The notes below the pieces were generated by a model, which saw only the letters and a list, made by a program, of their open reading frames with translations, was not told where the DNA came from and made no database searches. Positions 1-5,479 of a stretch of DNA of 10,723 nt are shown piece by piece. This DNA is from Calditrichota bacterium (GTDB lineage: Bacteria > Zixibacteria > MSB-5A5 > GN15 > FEB-12): assembly GCA_008501655.1 (NCBI GenBank), contig QQUK01000369.1, positions 1-10,723 of the forward strand, written 5' to 3'. A program made the translations under genes and the position numbers. How positions within the stretch are numbered: the stretch's first letter is position 1; each line of letters starts with the position of its first letter.

Positions 1-2031
1 TGAAAAGTAGATACCATCCGAGACACCGCCTTCGGCGACAATCATGTTTTTGTAATTCATCCAGTAGAGATTAAAATCAATTGCCGACTTTGTGTCCCGA
101 TAGGTAAAGCCGAATTCAATATCGGTCACCCGTTCTGATTTAACGGTCGGGTCACCAAACTGATATTGGGTAATTCCGTTTACCAGAGATGAATCGGTTA
201 TCTCAAGTTTCGGAAGTTCACCCGGGTCGGGAGTATCACCATCGAAAATTGCTTTATCGGTCGGAGTGCGAGATGCAACAGCAAAGTTTGTATACAAGTC
301 GATATGCTCATTCACATCATAGTTGAAACCGATTCTCGGTGAGAAAAACAGGTAATCAACATCGTAGTTTAGTCCGGTAAAAACTCCGATATTGTCCCGG
401 TCAAATTTATATTTTTGAAAGCGAAGCTGAGCGGTTGATTGGGTTGCAAGTTTTTCAGTTAGCTTATAGTTTTCCTGAGCATAGACCGAGCCGACATATT
501 TGGTACCATAGTATGTATGATAGACATGCTGCGGTTCAAGCTGTCCGGTCAGGTTCTGAGCCCAGACGACTTTGCCGAAATGTTTTGCTTTAAAATAATA
601 AAACGACCCACCGAGGGTATGTTTCCCTTTGTCATGTTCAATCTCAACCGATGGATTCCAACCGTACTGGTTTTTCTCCACCCACAACTGACGGACAAGG
701 TCACCTGAAGATGCTGAAGTTAAATTACTATCTATATTGTATTCACTGTAATCTGAAAACGGTCGATACTGCTCGTAAAAGCCTTTCCCCCGGATGTAAT
801 AGAGAGTGTTATGGATTGAGACTCTGTCATTAACGGTATAATGATTATGCAGATGATAATGCGGTTGGTTAAAATTATCGGTTGCGTTTGAATAAGAGAG
901 CTCATCATATCCGAGAATCCCAACATTGATTCGACGGTTCTGAGCAAGCTCCTCACGGGTATGTCCATACCAGGCGGCGTGATACTTTATCGGACCGCCG
1001 TAAATATGAATCTCTGTCACCGAATTCGGGTCAAGCCGTCCGACAGTGAAATAATATGACCAGCCCCGATACCAGCTGTTATCTCGATAACCATCCGATT
1101 TCTGTTTGGAGAAACGTCCACCATAAATCCATTTATTATTAACGGTTCCGGATGAAAATTCAAAATTCTGTTTATAAAAAGAACCGATTGATTTACCCGA
1201 AGCAAGATATTCCCCATACCCGAATGAAACGGTTGTCTGCCTTGAAGCTGCAAAGGCATCGGTGACAACATTGATAGTTCCACCGAAAGAAGCATCACCG
1301 TAGAGAGAATTCCCAACACCGCGTTGTACCTGAATATCTGTAATGTTGGCAGCAAAATCAGGAAGGTCGACAAAATACGTCAACTGGTCTTCCGGGTCAT
1401 TGAGAGGTACACCGTTGATATAAGTCACGACTCGTTTATCATCAAACCCCCGAATCCGAACCGAGCCAAACCCGAGTGAAGAACCGGCATCAACGAATGT
1501 ATGCAGGTTAGGGGTGTTTTTTAACAGAAGGGTAAACTCACCGACATCATAATCCCGTTCGATCTCTTCGGCTGAAAAATTATCAAAAGCGACCGGAGAT
1601 TCACCGACTTTGGCACGGCTTGATGATACTAAAATATCGCCAGCTTTGTAGTAAGCTGATTCAAGAATGATTTCAAACGGAATCTCAGATTTTGTAAACT
1701 TTCGGGATTTGTACCCGACTGAGGAGATGGTGATTTCGGAAACGGAATCTGTTTTTTTAAGTTCAAACGTTCCGTTATTATCGGTTAAAGTGCCGATTGA
1801 AGGGATATCGGTTGCAACGGTCGCACCGATAATCGGATTTTTTTCTTTGTCGACCACAATACCGGTTACTGATGCATTTGCTGATACAGCTATAAAAAAA
1901 GCAAAAAGGAAAAAGAGGCAGACTGCATAATTTTTTCCAGTATGTGCATTGCAGACGTCCCCGTCTGCAAAATTTGTTGTCTGTTGAGCATACCTGTTTT
2001 GGTAGCTCAAGCTTGTTAGATGGTATCTCAT
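1..2031 (-). CDS. TonB-dependent outer-membrane receptor, probable thiamin/precursor uptake (3' end outside window)
   Basis: The frame is open from ATG at 2031 to the window edge (677 codons, no stop), so the C-terminal barrel is cut off. Residues 34-53 form a hydrophobic signal core ending near VSANA. Residues 55-126 look like a carboxypeptidase-D regulatory-like beta-sandwich (VTGIVVDKEKNPIIGATV, then ITISSVGYKS). A TonB-box-like DILVSSSRAK lies at 132-141. The plug spans about 145-260 and shows VRIRGFDDKRVVTYINGVPL and QVQRGVGNSLYGDASFGGTI; barrel strands follow. Such receptors import scarce ligands across the outer membrane using TonB/ExbBD energy. The TPP riboswitch in the leader points to thiamin or a precursor as ligand; that is inference from context. 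GAGG lies 6 bases before the ATG. Oddly, about 33 residues precede the signal core, and residues 21-29 (ADGDVCNA) come from a dispersed hairpin repeat. There is no other in-frame ATG ahead of the core. Certain as a TonB receptor; the start is less sure. Confidence 0.93.
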   Translation of the reverse strand, partial: MRYHLTSLSYQNRYAQQTTNFADGDVCNAHTGKNYAVCLFFLFAFFIAVSANASVTGIVVDKEKNPIIGATVATDIPSIGTLTDNNGTFELKKTDSVSEITISSVGYKSRKFTKSEIPFEIILESAYYKAGDILVSSSRAKVGESPVAFDNFSAEEIERDYDVGEFTLLLKNTPNLHTFVDAGSSLGFGSVRIRGFDDKRVVTYINGVPLNDPEDQLTYFVDLPDFAANITDIQVQRGVGNSLYGDASFGGTINVVTDAFAASRQTTVSFGYGEYLASGKSIGSFYKQNFEFSSGTVNNKWIYGGRFSKQKSDGYRDNSWYRGWSYYFTVGRLDPNSVTEIHIYGGPIKYHAAWYGHTREELAQNRRINVGILGYDELSYSNATDNFNQPHYHLHNHYTVNDRVSIHNTLYYIRGKGFYEQYRPFSDYSEYNIDSNLTSASSGDLVRQLWVEKNQYGWNPSVEIEHDKGKHTLGGSFYYFKAKHFGKVVWAQNLTGQLEPQHVYHTYYGTKYVGSVYAQENYKLTEKLATQSTAQLRFQKYKFDRDNIGVFTGLNYDVDYLFFSPRIGFNYDVNEHIDLYTNFAVASRTPTDKAIFDGDTPDPGELPKLEITDSSLVNGITQYQFGDPTVKSERVTDIEFGFTYRDTKSAIDFNLYWMNYKNMIVAEGGVSDGIYFS
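1949..1970. repeat. Dispersed hairpin repeat, family A copy 1, inside receptor coding sequence
   Basis: TTGCAGACG and CGTCTGCAA are perfect 9-bp arms around a TCCC loop. An inverted copy of the 18-base core lies at 2783-2800. On the minus strand both copies continue or align as core, two variable bases, then TGCACA. This copy is in frame in the receptor gene, encoding part of ADGDVCNAH just upstream of the signal-peptide core. Confidence 0.8.
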
Positions 2032-2068
2032 GACGTACCTCGCTTCATTATTGGAGATGGCTACAATC

Positions 2069-2104
2069 GTCATCCTGCCCGCCGCGGCGGGGTCGAGGGA
2101 TGCT
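2069..2104. repeat. Dispersed repeat (GTCATCCTG...TCGAGGGATG type) with 14-bp palindrome, in receptor leader
   Basis: The segment starts GTCATCCTG, contains the perfect palindrome CCCGCCGCGGCGGG (2078-2091), and continues with TCGAGGGATGCTC. Its ends resemble the left arm of the hairpin repeat at 2915 (GTCATCCTGAGCCTGTCGAAG), so it may be a variant of that family. It sits between the riboswitch and the receptor start, where its very stable GC hairpin could affect transcript folding. Confidence 0.6.
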
Positions 2105-2194
2105 CAAATGAAAACCAGTCCAATGTTTCGTCTTGGTTCCGTCCTGAATCGTGAGGTGTGCAGTAAAGTCGCACAAGGGGATGATTCACTCATC

Positions 2195-2277
2195 TCCGTT
2201 TCCCTACGCCGGTATTATCCGGATCAGGTCAAGGGGGTATGTTCTCAGGCGGAGCTTTCTGCGCCACCCCCAACGGA
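2195..2277 (-). ncRNA. TPP riboswitch (THI-box aptamer)
   Basis: Read on the minus strand, the conserved TPP aptamer blocks occur in order. P1 is TCCGTT paired with AACGGA at the two ends (2272-2277 and 2195-2200). GGGGGTGGCGC and the CTGAGA core follow, then ACCCCCTTGACCTGATC, the GGATAATACC block with its CCGG pairing, and GCGTAGGGA. These are the THI-box signatures that bind thiamin pyrophosphate. The receptor ATG is about 163 bases downstream. On the way there are small hairpins (GATGA/TCATC near 2180-2194; TGTGC/GCACA at 2157-2175) but no terminator with a T-run, so transcription termination is not evident and the control mechanism is open. The expected effect is repression of the receptor when TPP is plentiful. 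Confidence 0.93.
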
Positions 2278-2370
2278 TGTTACTTTCGGTATATAAGCTC
2301 GTAAATTGAAGCGTGGAGGTCAAGCTGTTTTTTTTGGGGGTATTAAAAGGTACTTTACTCTTCTCCACTT

Positions 2371-2446
2371 TTACACTCTCCTTCTCTCTTTACACTCACC
2401 TTCCCTCTTTACACTTACCTTCCCTCTTTACACTCTCCTTCCCCGC
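2371..2446. repeat. 19-bp tandem repeat, four copies
   Basis: Units begin at 2371, 2390, 2409 and 2428, each starting TTACAC. The consensus is TTACACTCWCCTTCCCTCT with a few substitutions; the last unit runs into a GC hairpin. A degraded extra copy seems to precede it (2351-2370). The strand is pyrimidine-rich with no purine run, so it could form unusual structure, but no function is visible. Confidence 0.9.
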
Positions 2447-2456
2447 GAAGGCGGGG
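2441..2456. repeat. GC hairpin repeat of the CCCCGCGAAGGCGGGG type
   Basis: CCCCGC and GCGGGG form a 6-bp stem around GAAG, followed by ATCCAG. This resembles short GC hairpin repeats ending in GGGAATCCAG that are scattered through many bacterial genomes; the resemblance is from memory. It abuts the tandem repeat. Confidence 0.7.
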
Positions 2457-2495
2457 ATCCAGCTGAATAGGTCGAAAATCTTGACTTTCGAAAAA

Positions 2496-2522
2496 TTGTC
2501 AGGCGGGACACATGACAACACA
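2496..2522. repeat. Degenerate copy of the GTCAGGCGGGACGCCTGAC repeat
   Basis: This 27-base unit matches the one at 2884-2910 except for two bases in its right arm (ACACATGAC instead of ACGCCTGAC), which spoils the hairpin. The same preceding phrase, GAAAATCTTGACTTTCGA, also lies ahead of both copies (2474 and 2824). Confidence 0.75.
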
Positions 2523-2561
2523 ATTGTGCTTTATAGAATTTTATGAATTAACCGGATCTGG

Positions 2562-2582
2562 ATTCCTGAGCAAGTCAGGAAT
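2562..2582. repeat. Hairpin repeat ATTCCTGA/TCAGGAAT
   Basis: Perfect 8-bp arms flank a GCAAG loop. It is preceded by GGATCTGG and followed by GACG, the layout of a dispersed hairpin repeat rather than a terminator, since no T-run follows on either strand. Confidence 0.65.
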
Positions 2583-2610
2583 GACGTTGCCTGACTGTAT
2601 AACTGAAACC

Positions 2611-2640
2611 TGTAGGTCAGGAGCCCTGTGCTCTTGACAT
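2611..2640. repeat. Dispersed hairpin repeat, family C copy 1
   Basis: GTCAGGAG (2616-2623) pairs with CTCTTGAC (2631-2638), with one G-T pair, around CCCTGTG. The 30-base unit starting TGTAGGTCAGGAGC recurs at 2851 with four differences, two of them in the right arm and loop. Confidence 0.75.
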
Positions 2641-2642
2641 CT

Positions 2643-2686
2643 GTCGGGTTCTTCGAGAAACTTTCGTTTCTCTCCGGGAACCCGAC
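2643..2686. repeat. Nested long hairpin
   Basis: The outer arms GTCGGGTTC and GAACCCGAC (9 bp) enclose inner arms GAGAAAC (2655-2661) and GTTTCTC (2666-2672) around a TTTC loop. It follows family C copy 1 and is flanked on both sides by AACTGAAACCTGTAGG, so the stretch between the flanking copies looks like a composite repeat unit. No T-run follows. Confidence 0.75.
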
Positions 2687-2782
2687 CTACAAAACTGAAA
2701 CCTGTAGGGTAGGGGGTGTGTTTGTGTGAACAAAAAAGGACTTTGAGATGTTAGAGGTATAGATTAGAATATGTATTAACCG

Positions 2783-2800
2783 GCAGACGGGGACGTCTGC
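2783..2800. repeat. Dispersed hairpin repeat, family A copy 2
   Basis: GCAGACG and CGTCTGC arms with a GGGA loop. It is the reverse complement of the core at 1951-1968, and both share TGCACA two bases beyond the core in this orientation. It lies in non-coding DNA, unlike copy 1. Confidence 0.8.
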
Positions 2801-2850
2801 CTTGCACAATTCAAGTAGTATGAGAAAATCTTGACTTTCGACAAAACAAA

Positions 2851-2880
2851 TGTAGGTCAGGAGCTCTGTACTCCTGAAAT
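2851..2880. repeat. Dispersed hairpin repeat, family C copy 2
   Basis: TCAGGAG (2857-2863) pairs perfectly with CTCCTGA (2871-2877) around CTCTGTA. It is a 26-of-30 match to the unit at 2611. Right-arm changes relative to copy 1 keep pairing, which hints that the hairpin itself is what is conserved. Confidence 0.75.
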
Positions 2881-2883
2881 TGA

Positions 2884-2910
2884 TTGTCAGGCGGGACGCC
2901 TGACAACACA
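2884..2910. repeat. Hairpin repeat TGTCAGGC/GCCTGACA
   Basis: Perfect 8-bp arms (2885-2892 and 2898-2905) enclose GGGAC, followed by ACACA. A decayed copy lies at 2496-2522. It directly follows family C copy 2 and precedes the larger hairpin at 2915, forming a chain of three repeats just ahead of arsM. Confidence 0.8.
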
Positions 2911-2914
2911 AAAA

Positions 2915-2994
2915 GTCATCCTGAGCCTGTCGAAGGAGACTTTATTGTTAAAACAAAATTATGTAGGAGCATGCTTCGACAAGCTCAGCATGAC
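2915..2994. repeat. Large inverted repeat (GTCATCCTGAGCCTGTCGAAG type)
   Basis: The 21-base left arm (2915-2935) matches the reverse complement of the right arm (2974-2994) at 19 of 21 positions, with a 38-base AT-rich spacer. Similar GTCATCCTGAGC...TCGAAGGA repeats are, from memory, frequent in Bacteroidota and relatives. The right arm ends only 25 bases before the arsM start codon and runs into its possible promoter. Confidence 0.8.
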
Positions 2995-3004
2995 AAATTA
3001 TAAT
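2975..3004 (+). promoter_or_regulatory. Possible arsM promoter overlapping a repeat arm
   Basis: A perfect TATAAT lies at 2999-3004, with a poor -35 candidate TTCGAC at 2975-2980 (18-bp spacer) inside the right arm of the inverted repeat. Transcription would begin around 3010-3011, cutting into the GGAG ribosome site at 3009-3012. Either the leader is extremely short or the real promoter lies elsewhere. Confidence 0.3.
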
Positions 3005-3019
3005 ATATGGAGAAGCAAC

Positions 3020-3931
3020 ATGTCTGAAAATAAAACACCCGATAATATCAAAGAAAAAGTCCGTGAGCATTACGCCAAAGCTATCACGCTCAAAGTTGAG
3101 AATTTAGATAACTCCTGCTGTACACCTGCGGAGGCAACCGATTCATCAGCTCCCTGCTGTGCCCCACAACCGGTTGAGTTTGATAAAGAAGCCGCCGAAC
3201 GGTTTGCTAAAATGGCCGGCTACACCGATGAACAGCTTGCCAATATGCCGGGAACGGTAACATCGTTCGGATGCGGGAATCCGGTACCGTTCATGAAAGT
3301 CAAAGAAGGGGATGTCGTTTTGGATCTTGGTTCCGGTTCCGGTCTTGATTTGATTCTTGCCGCCAAAAAAGTCGGTCTGACGGGCAAAGCTATCGGACTG
3401 GATATGACTGACGAGATGATAAACGTATGCCGGAAAAATCTTGTGACCGCCGGTGTTGTTAATGCTGAGGTTCGCAAAGGTGAGATGGAAGAGATGCCGG
3501 TGGTAGATTGCGAGGTCGACTGGATAATCTCAAACTGTGTTATCAATCTCTCCCCTGATAAAGAAAAAGTATTCAAAGAATCATTCCGTGTTTTAAAACC
3601 GGGCGGTCAGGTGATGGTCTCCGATATTGTGACGATAGACCTCCCCGATGAATACCGTTCCGATATCGGTGCCTGGGTCGGATGTATCGCCGGTGCGGTC
3701 GAAGAGAATGAGTATATCAGACTGATGAAAGAAGCCGGATTTGAAAATGTCGAGGTTGTCGAAAAACTTATCTATGATGATTCGACCATCGCTGCTCTTG
3801 CCAATGACAATTGCGGATGTGGTGATGAAGGTAACCGGACGCTTTCCAAAGAGGATGTCAATAGATACGCCAACCGGGTTGCATCAGTGAGAGTCTATGC
3901 CAAAAAACCGGATGGCGGTTGCTGCTGTTAA
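3020..3931 (+). CDS. arsM: Arsenite S-adenosylmethionine methyltransferase ArsM
   Basis: This 303-residue cytosolic enzyme is expected to methylate As(III) with S-adenosylmethionine, yielding methylated and finally volatile arsenicals as detoxification. The SAM-binding motif I is LDLGSGSGLD (101-110). The three conserved arsenic-binding cysteines are present: C85 in SFGCGNP, C173 in SNCVINLSPDK and C222 in GCIAGA. Cysteine pairs at 33-34 and 46-47, CGCG at 265-268 and a terminal GCCC add possible metal-binding sites. ATG at 3020 is chosen because GGAG lies 7 bases upstream and the family N-terminus (EKVREHYAK) follows. The frame is open back to 2831, but that stretch is repeat-derived. No ArsR, ArsC or arsenite pump gene is adjacent; the ArsR-family gene at 7528 belongs to a different operon. 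The next gene on the same strand starts 59 bases downstream. Confidence 0.95.
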   Translation: MSENKTPDNIKEKVREHYAKAITLKVENLDNSCCTPAEATDSSAPCCAPQPVEFDKEAAERFAKMAGYTDEQLANMPGTVTSFGCGNPVPFMKVKEGDVVLDLGSGSGLDLILAAKKVGLTGKAIGLDMTDEMINVCRKNLVTAGVVNAEVRKGEMEEMPVVDCEVDWIISNCVINLSPDKEKVFKESFRVLKPGGQVMVSDIVTIDLPDEYRSDIGAWVGCIAGAVEENEYIRLMKEAGFENVEVVEKLIYDDSTIAALANDNCGCGDEGNRTLSKEDVNRYANRVASVRVYAKKPDGGCCC

Positions 3932-3990
3932 TTAAATTTAGCTTGTTGAATTAATTTTAAAATGGTAACTTTTTTGAAAAAGGAGATAAT

Positions 3991-4506
3991 ATGAAAAAGT
4001 TATCATTTTTATGTATTACACTTTTTCTTTTCATTCCAGTTAAAACTGTTAACGCAAATTCATCTGATTCATTAATCGTTTCCCTGATGAATGTCTGGGA
4101 ATCAGGAAACCTGGATATTTTTAACAGTATCACAGATGAAAAAATCGTTTATGATGATATCCCGAACAATCATACTTTTACAGGTCAAGCAGAAGCTGCA
4201 AGTTATATCACTCACGTACATAACTGGGCTGATGAAATCAAAATCGAGATTGTAAATTCTTCCTCAAATGAGACTACAGCATATGCTGAATGGATCATGA
4301 CCGGTGTACAAAGCAGACCTATAAAAGGGAGAGTACCTGTCGCGACCAATAAACCGTTTACTTTAAAAGGTATAACGCTGATTGAAACGAAGAACGACAA
4401 AATAATTCGTGCTGTAGACTATCTCGATGTGTTGGGATTTATTCTGCAGTTAGGAGCAAAAGTAGAACTTCCCGGCGGTGTGAAATTACCACCTGAAAAG
4501 AGATAA
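3991..4506 (+). CDS. Exported SnoaL/NTF2-like protein
   Basis: The 171-residue product begins with a Sec signal peptide (MKKLSFLCITLFLFIPVKTVNA, cleavage likely after residue 22). The rest resembles the SnoaL-like ester-cyclase branch of the NTF2 cone fold: an LMNVWESGNLDIFNSIT helix with D/E-IVYDDIP, then FTGQAEAASYI, TAYAEWIMTG, KPFTLKGITLIETKNDKI and IRAVDYLDVLGFILQLG. The ligand or reaction is unknown; many such proteins are non-enzymatic. AAGGAG lies 6 bases before the ATG. A weak promoter (TTGTTG at 3943, TGGTAACTT at 3963-3971) may serve it, or it may be read from arsM. It is visibly more AT-rich than arsM, so the two may not share a history. The end converges with the minus-strand gene at 4668. 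Confidence 0.8.
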   Translation: MKKLSFLCITLFLFIPVKTVNANSSDSLIVSLMNVWESGNLDIFNSITDEKIVYDDIPNNHTFTGQAEAASYITHVHNWADEIKIEIVNSSSNETTAYAEWIMTGVQSRPIKGRVPVATNKPFTLKGITLIETKNDKIIRAVDYLDVLGFILQLGAKVELPGGVKLPPEKR

Positions 4507-4547
4507 AAGACCATCTGACTTTTTGAGTTCTGGAAGCTATATATGAA

Positions 4548-4571
4548 CATTCGAATCTGAAGATTCGAATG
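4548..4571. repeat. Perfect inverted repeat in convergent intergenic region
   Basis: The arms CATTCGAATCT and AGATTCGAATG (11 bp) are separated by GA. No T-run follows on either strand, so it is not a standard terminator. It lies 42 bases after the SnoaL-like gene and could be another dispersed repeat or a hairpin that protects the transcript's 3' end. Confidence 0.75.
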
Positions 4572-4603
4572 ACATTTGAATTAGAAACTACATTGAATTA
4601 ATT

Positions 4604-4640
4604 ACAAAAGTGCCGTGCAAAAGGAGCGAACACGGCACTT
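4604..4640 (-). terminator. Rho-independent terminator of the 4668-5258 gene
   Basis: On the minus strand a 10-bp stem (AAGTGCCGTG/CACGGCACTT) with a 13-base loop is followed by TTTTGTAATT. It lies 28 bases after the stop of the unknown exported protein. On the plus strand only a short TT follows, so it is mainly a minus-strand terminator. Confidence 0.75.
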
Positions 4641-4667
4641 CTGATTAGGATCACAGGAGGGGATTTT

Positions 4668-5258
4668 TTATTTTCTGTATTTTCTTGAATCTTCGTCAAA
4701 CTCACCGAGGTCTTCGGCTATTTCAATCTTTTCCTGTTCCATTTCCTGACGGAGAAGCTGCTGATAATCAGCAAGCAGTCTATATTTAAATCCGAATGAA
4801 TTGGATTGTTTTAGCGCTTTAAAAAGATGCTGTTTGCTTTTTACATACAGGTCAATTCTGTTGCTGTCCTGTTTGTCATCGACATAATCAAAACGGTCAT
4901 CTTTTTTGGAGGACTTTGAGTTCTGTTTTGCTTTCGCTTCTTCTTTGGAATATGTCGATTCAAGTTTGGCATATGATGCTTCTTTATAGGTAGCTTTGAT
5001 ATCATCTTCGATAATCTGACAAATCATCTGCATATGTTCATCCGAAGCCTTGCGGTCACCTTTGAGATTGGCATCATGCCAGAAATCAACAGCCAATGAT
5101 AAGTTGTTAAATGTCACTACCGAGTTTCGGAACACTTTTTTTGACTGATTGATATCCTGCTGATCCTGTTTTAATTCCTGACTGCTTCCGGCAAACAATT
5201 GTGCACAGACAAACAGAGAAATAAGCGCAATCAGAAAATTCGATTTGAAATGTTTCAT
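4668..5258 (-). CDS. Exported charged protein of unknown function
   Basis: I do not recognise a family. The 196-residue product begins with a clear signal peptide (MKHFKSNFLIALISLFVCAQLFA, cleavage near residue 23). There is no lipobox, so a soluble periplasmic or secreted protein is likely. The mature part is very polar and predicted mostly helical. A segment around 101-135 is rich in Lys, Asp, Glu, Ser and Gln (SKEEAKAKQNSKSSKKDD), probably disordered, and the C-terminal QQLLRQEMEQEKIEIAEDLG region could form a coiled coil. AAAGGAG lies 8 bases before the ATG, giving a firm start. The gene stands alone between a terminator on its 3' side and a 221-base gap on its 5' side. Confidence 0.85.
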   Translation of the reverse strand: MKHFKSNFLIALISLFVCAQLFAGSSQELKQDQQDINQSKKVFRNSVVTFNNLSLAVDFWHDANLKGDRKASDEHMQMICQIIEDDIKATYKEASYAKLESTYSKEEAKAKQNSKSSKKDDRFDYVDDKQDSNRIDLYVKSKQHLFKALKQSNSFGFKYRLLADYQQLLRQEMEQEKIEIAEDLGEFDEDSRKYRK

Positions 5259-5479
5259 GAGTAAGCTCCTTTGAAATTTATGTTCTACTCATAAGACATA
5301 TCAAATAGTATGCCGACTCTCTAAGTTGTTGCCGGACAAAAGATATAGTTAAATTATGAAACTGGATTTATTGCGGATAAAGAAGAGGGTATGGGGATAA
5401 TCCGATAGATTTACAGAATATGCGTGTGAATTACACACCTTAATTTATATAGATTGTTTTATAATGAAACAGTTTGGAA

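Larger units (their letters stand above)
2278..3019. other. Gene-free, repeat-rich intergenic region
   Basis: No credible gene is found here on either strand. Open frames exist but are made of repeat sequence and lack ribosome sites or recognisable protein features. The region holds the upstream part of the receptor leader, a 19-bp tandem repeat, at least seven perfect or near-perfect hairpins, and duplicated fragments. GAAAATCTTGACTTTCGA occurs at 2474-2491 and 2824-2841. AACTGAAACCTGTAGG occurs at 2601-2616 and 2693-2708. A roughly 30-base unit starting TGTAGGTCAGGAGC occurs at 2611 and 2851 with four mismatches. Confidence 0.85.

Noticed and set aside
1017..1373. A 118-codon minus-strand open frame
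   Set aside because: It lies in another frame of the TonB receptor gene, which shows clear plug and barrel motifs throughout this stretch.
2290..2325. TTGACC/TTATAT as promoter of the riboswitch-receptor transcript
   Set aside because: The spacer would be about 21 bases, too long for a sigma-70 promoter; no better pair was found, so the promoter is left unassigned.
2643..2686. Nested hairpin as a terminator
   Set aside because: No T-run follows on either strand and no gene ends nearby; flanking direct repeats point to a dispersed repeat.
2313..2911. Short open frames on both strands in the repeat region
   Set aside because: They are made of tandem and hairpin repeats, have no convincing start signals and show no protein-like features.
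2831..3019. Upstream extension of the arsM reading frame
   Set aside because: The frame is open but is composed of repeat arms, has no start with a ribosome site and adds residues unlike any ArsM N-terminus; the ATG at 3020 has GGAG at proper distance.
5424..5438. GTGTG/CACAC hairpin as a second Rex operator
   Set aside because: The spacing between the TGTG and CACA half sites is five bases instead of eight and the TTGTGAA arm is not matched; it is also downstream of the TPR gene rather than at a promoter.
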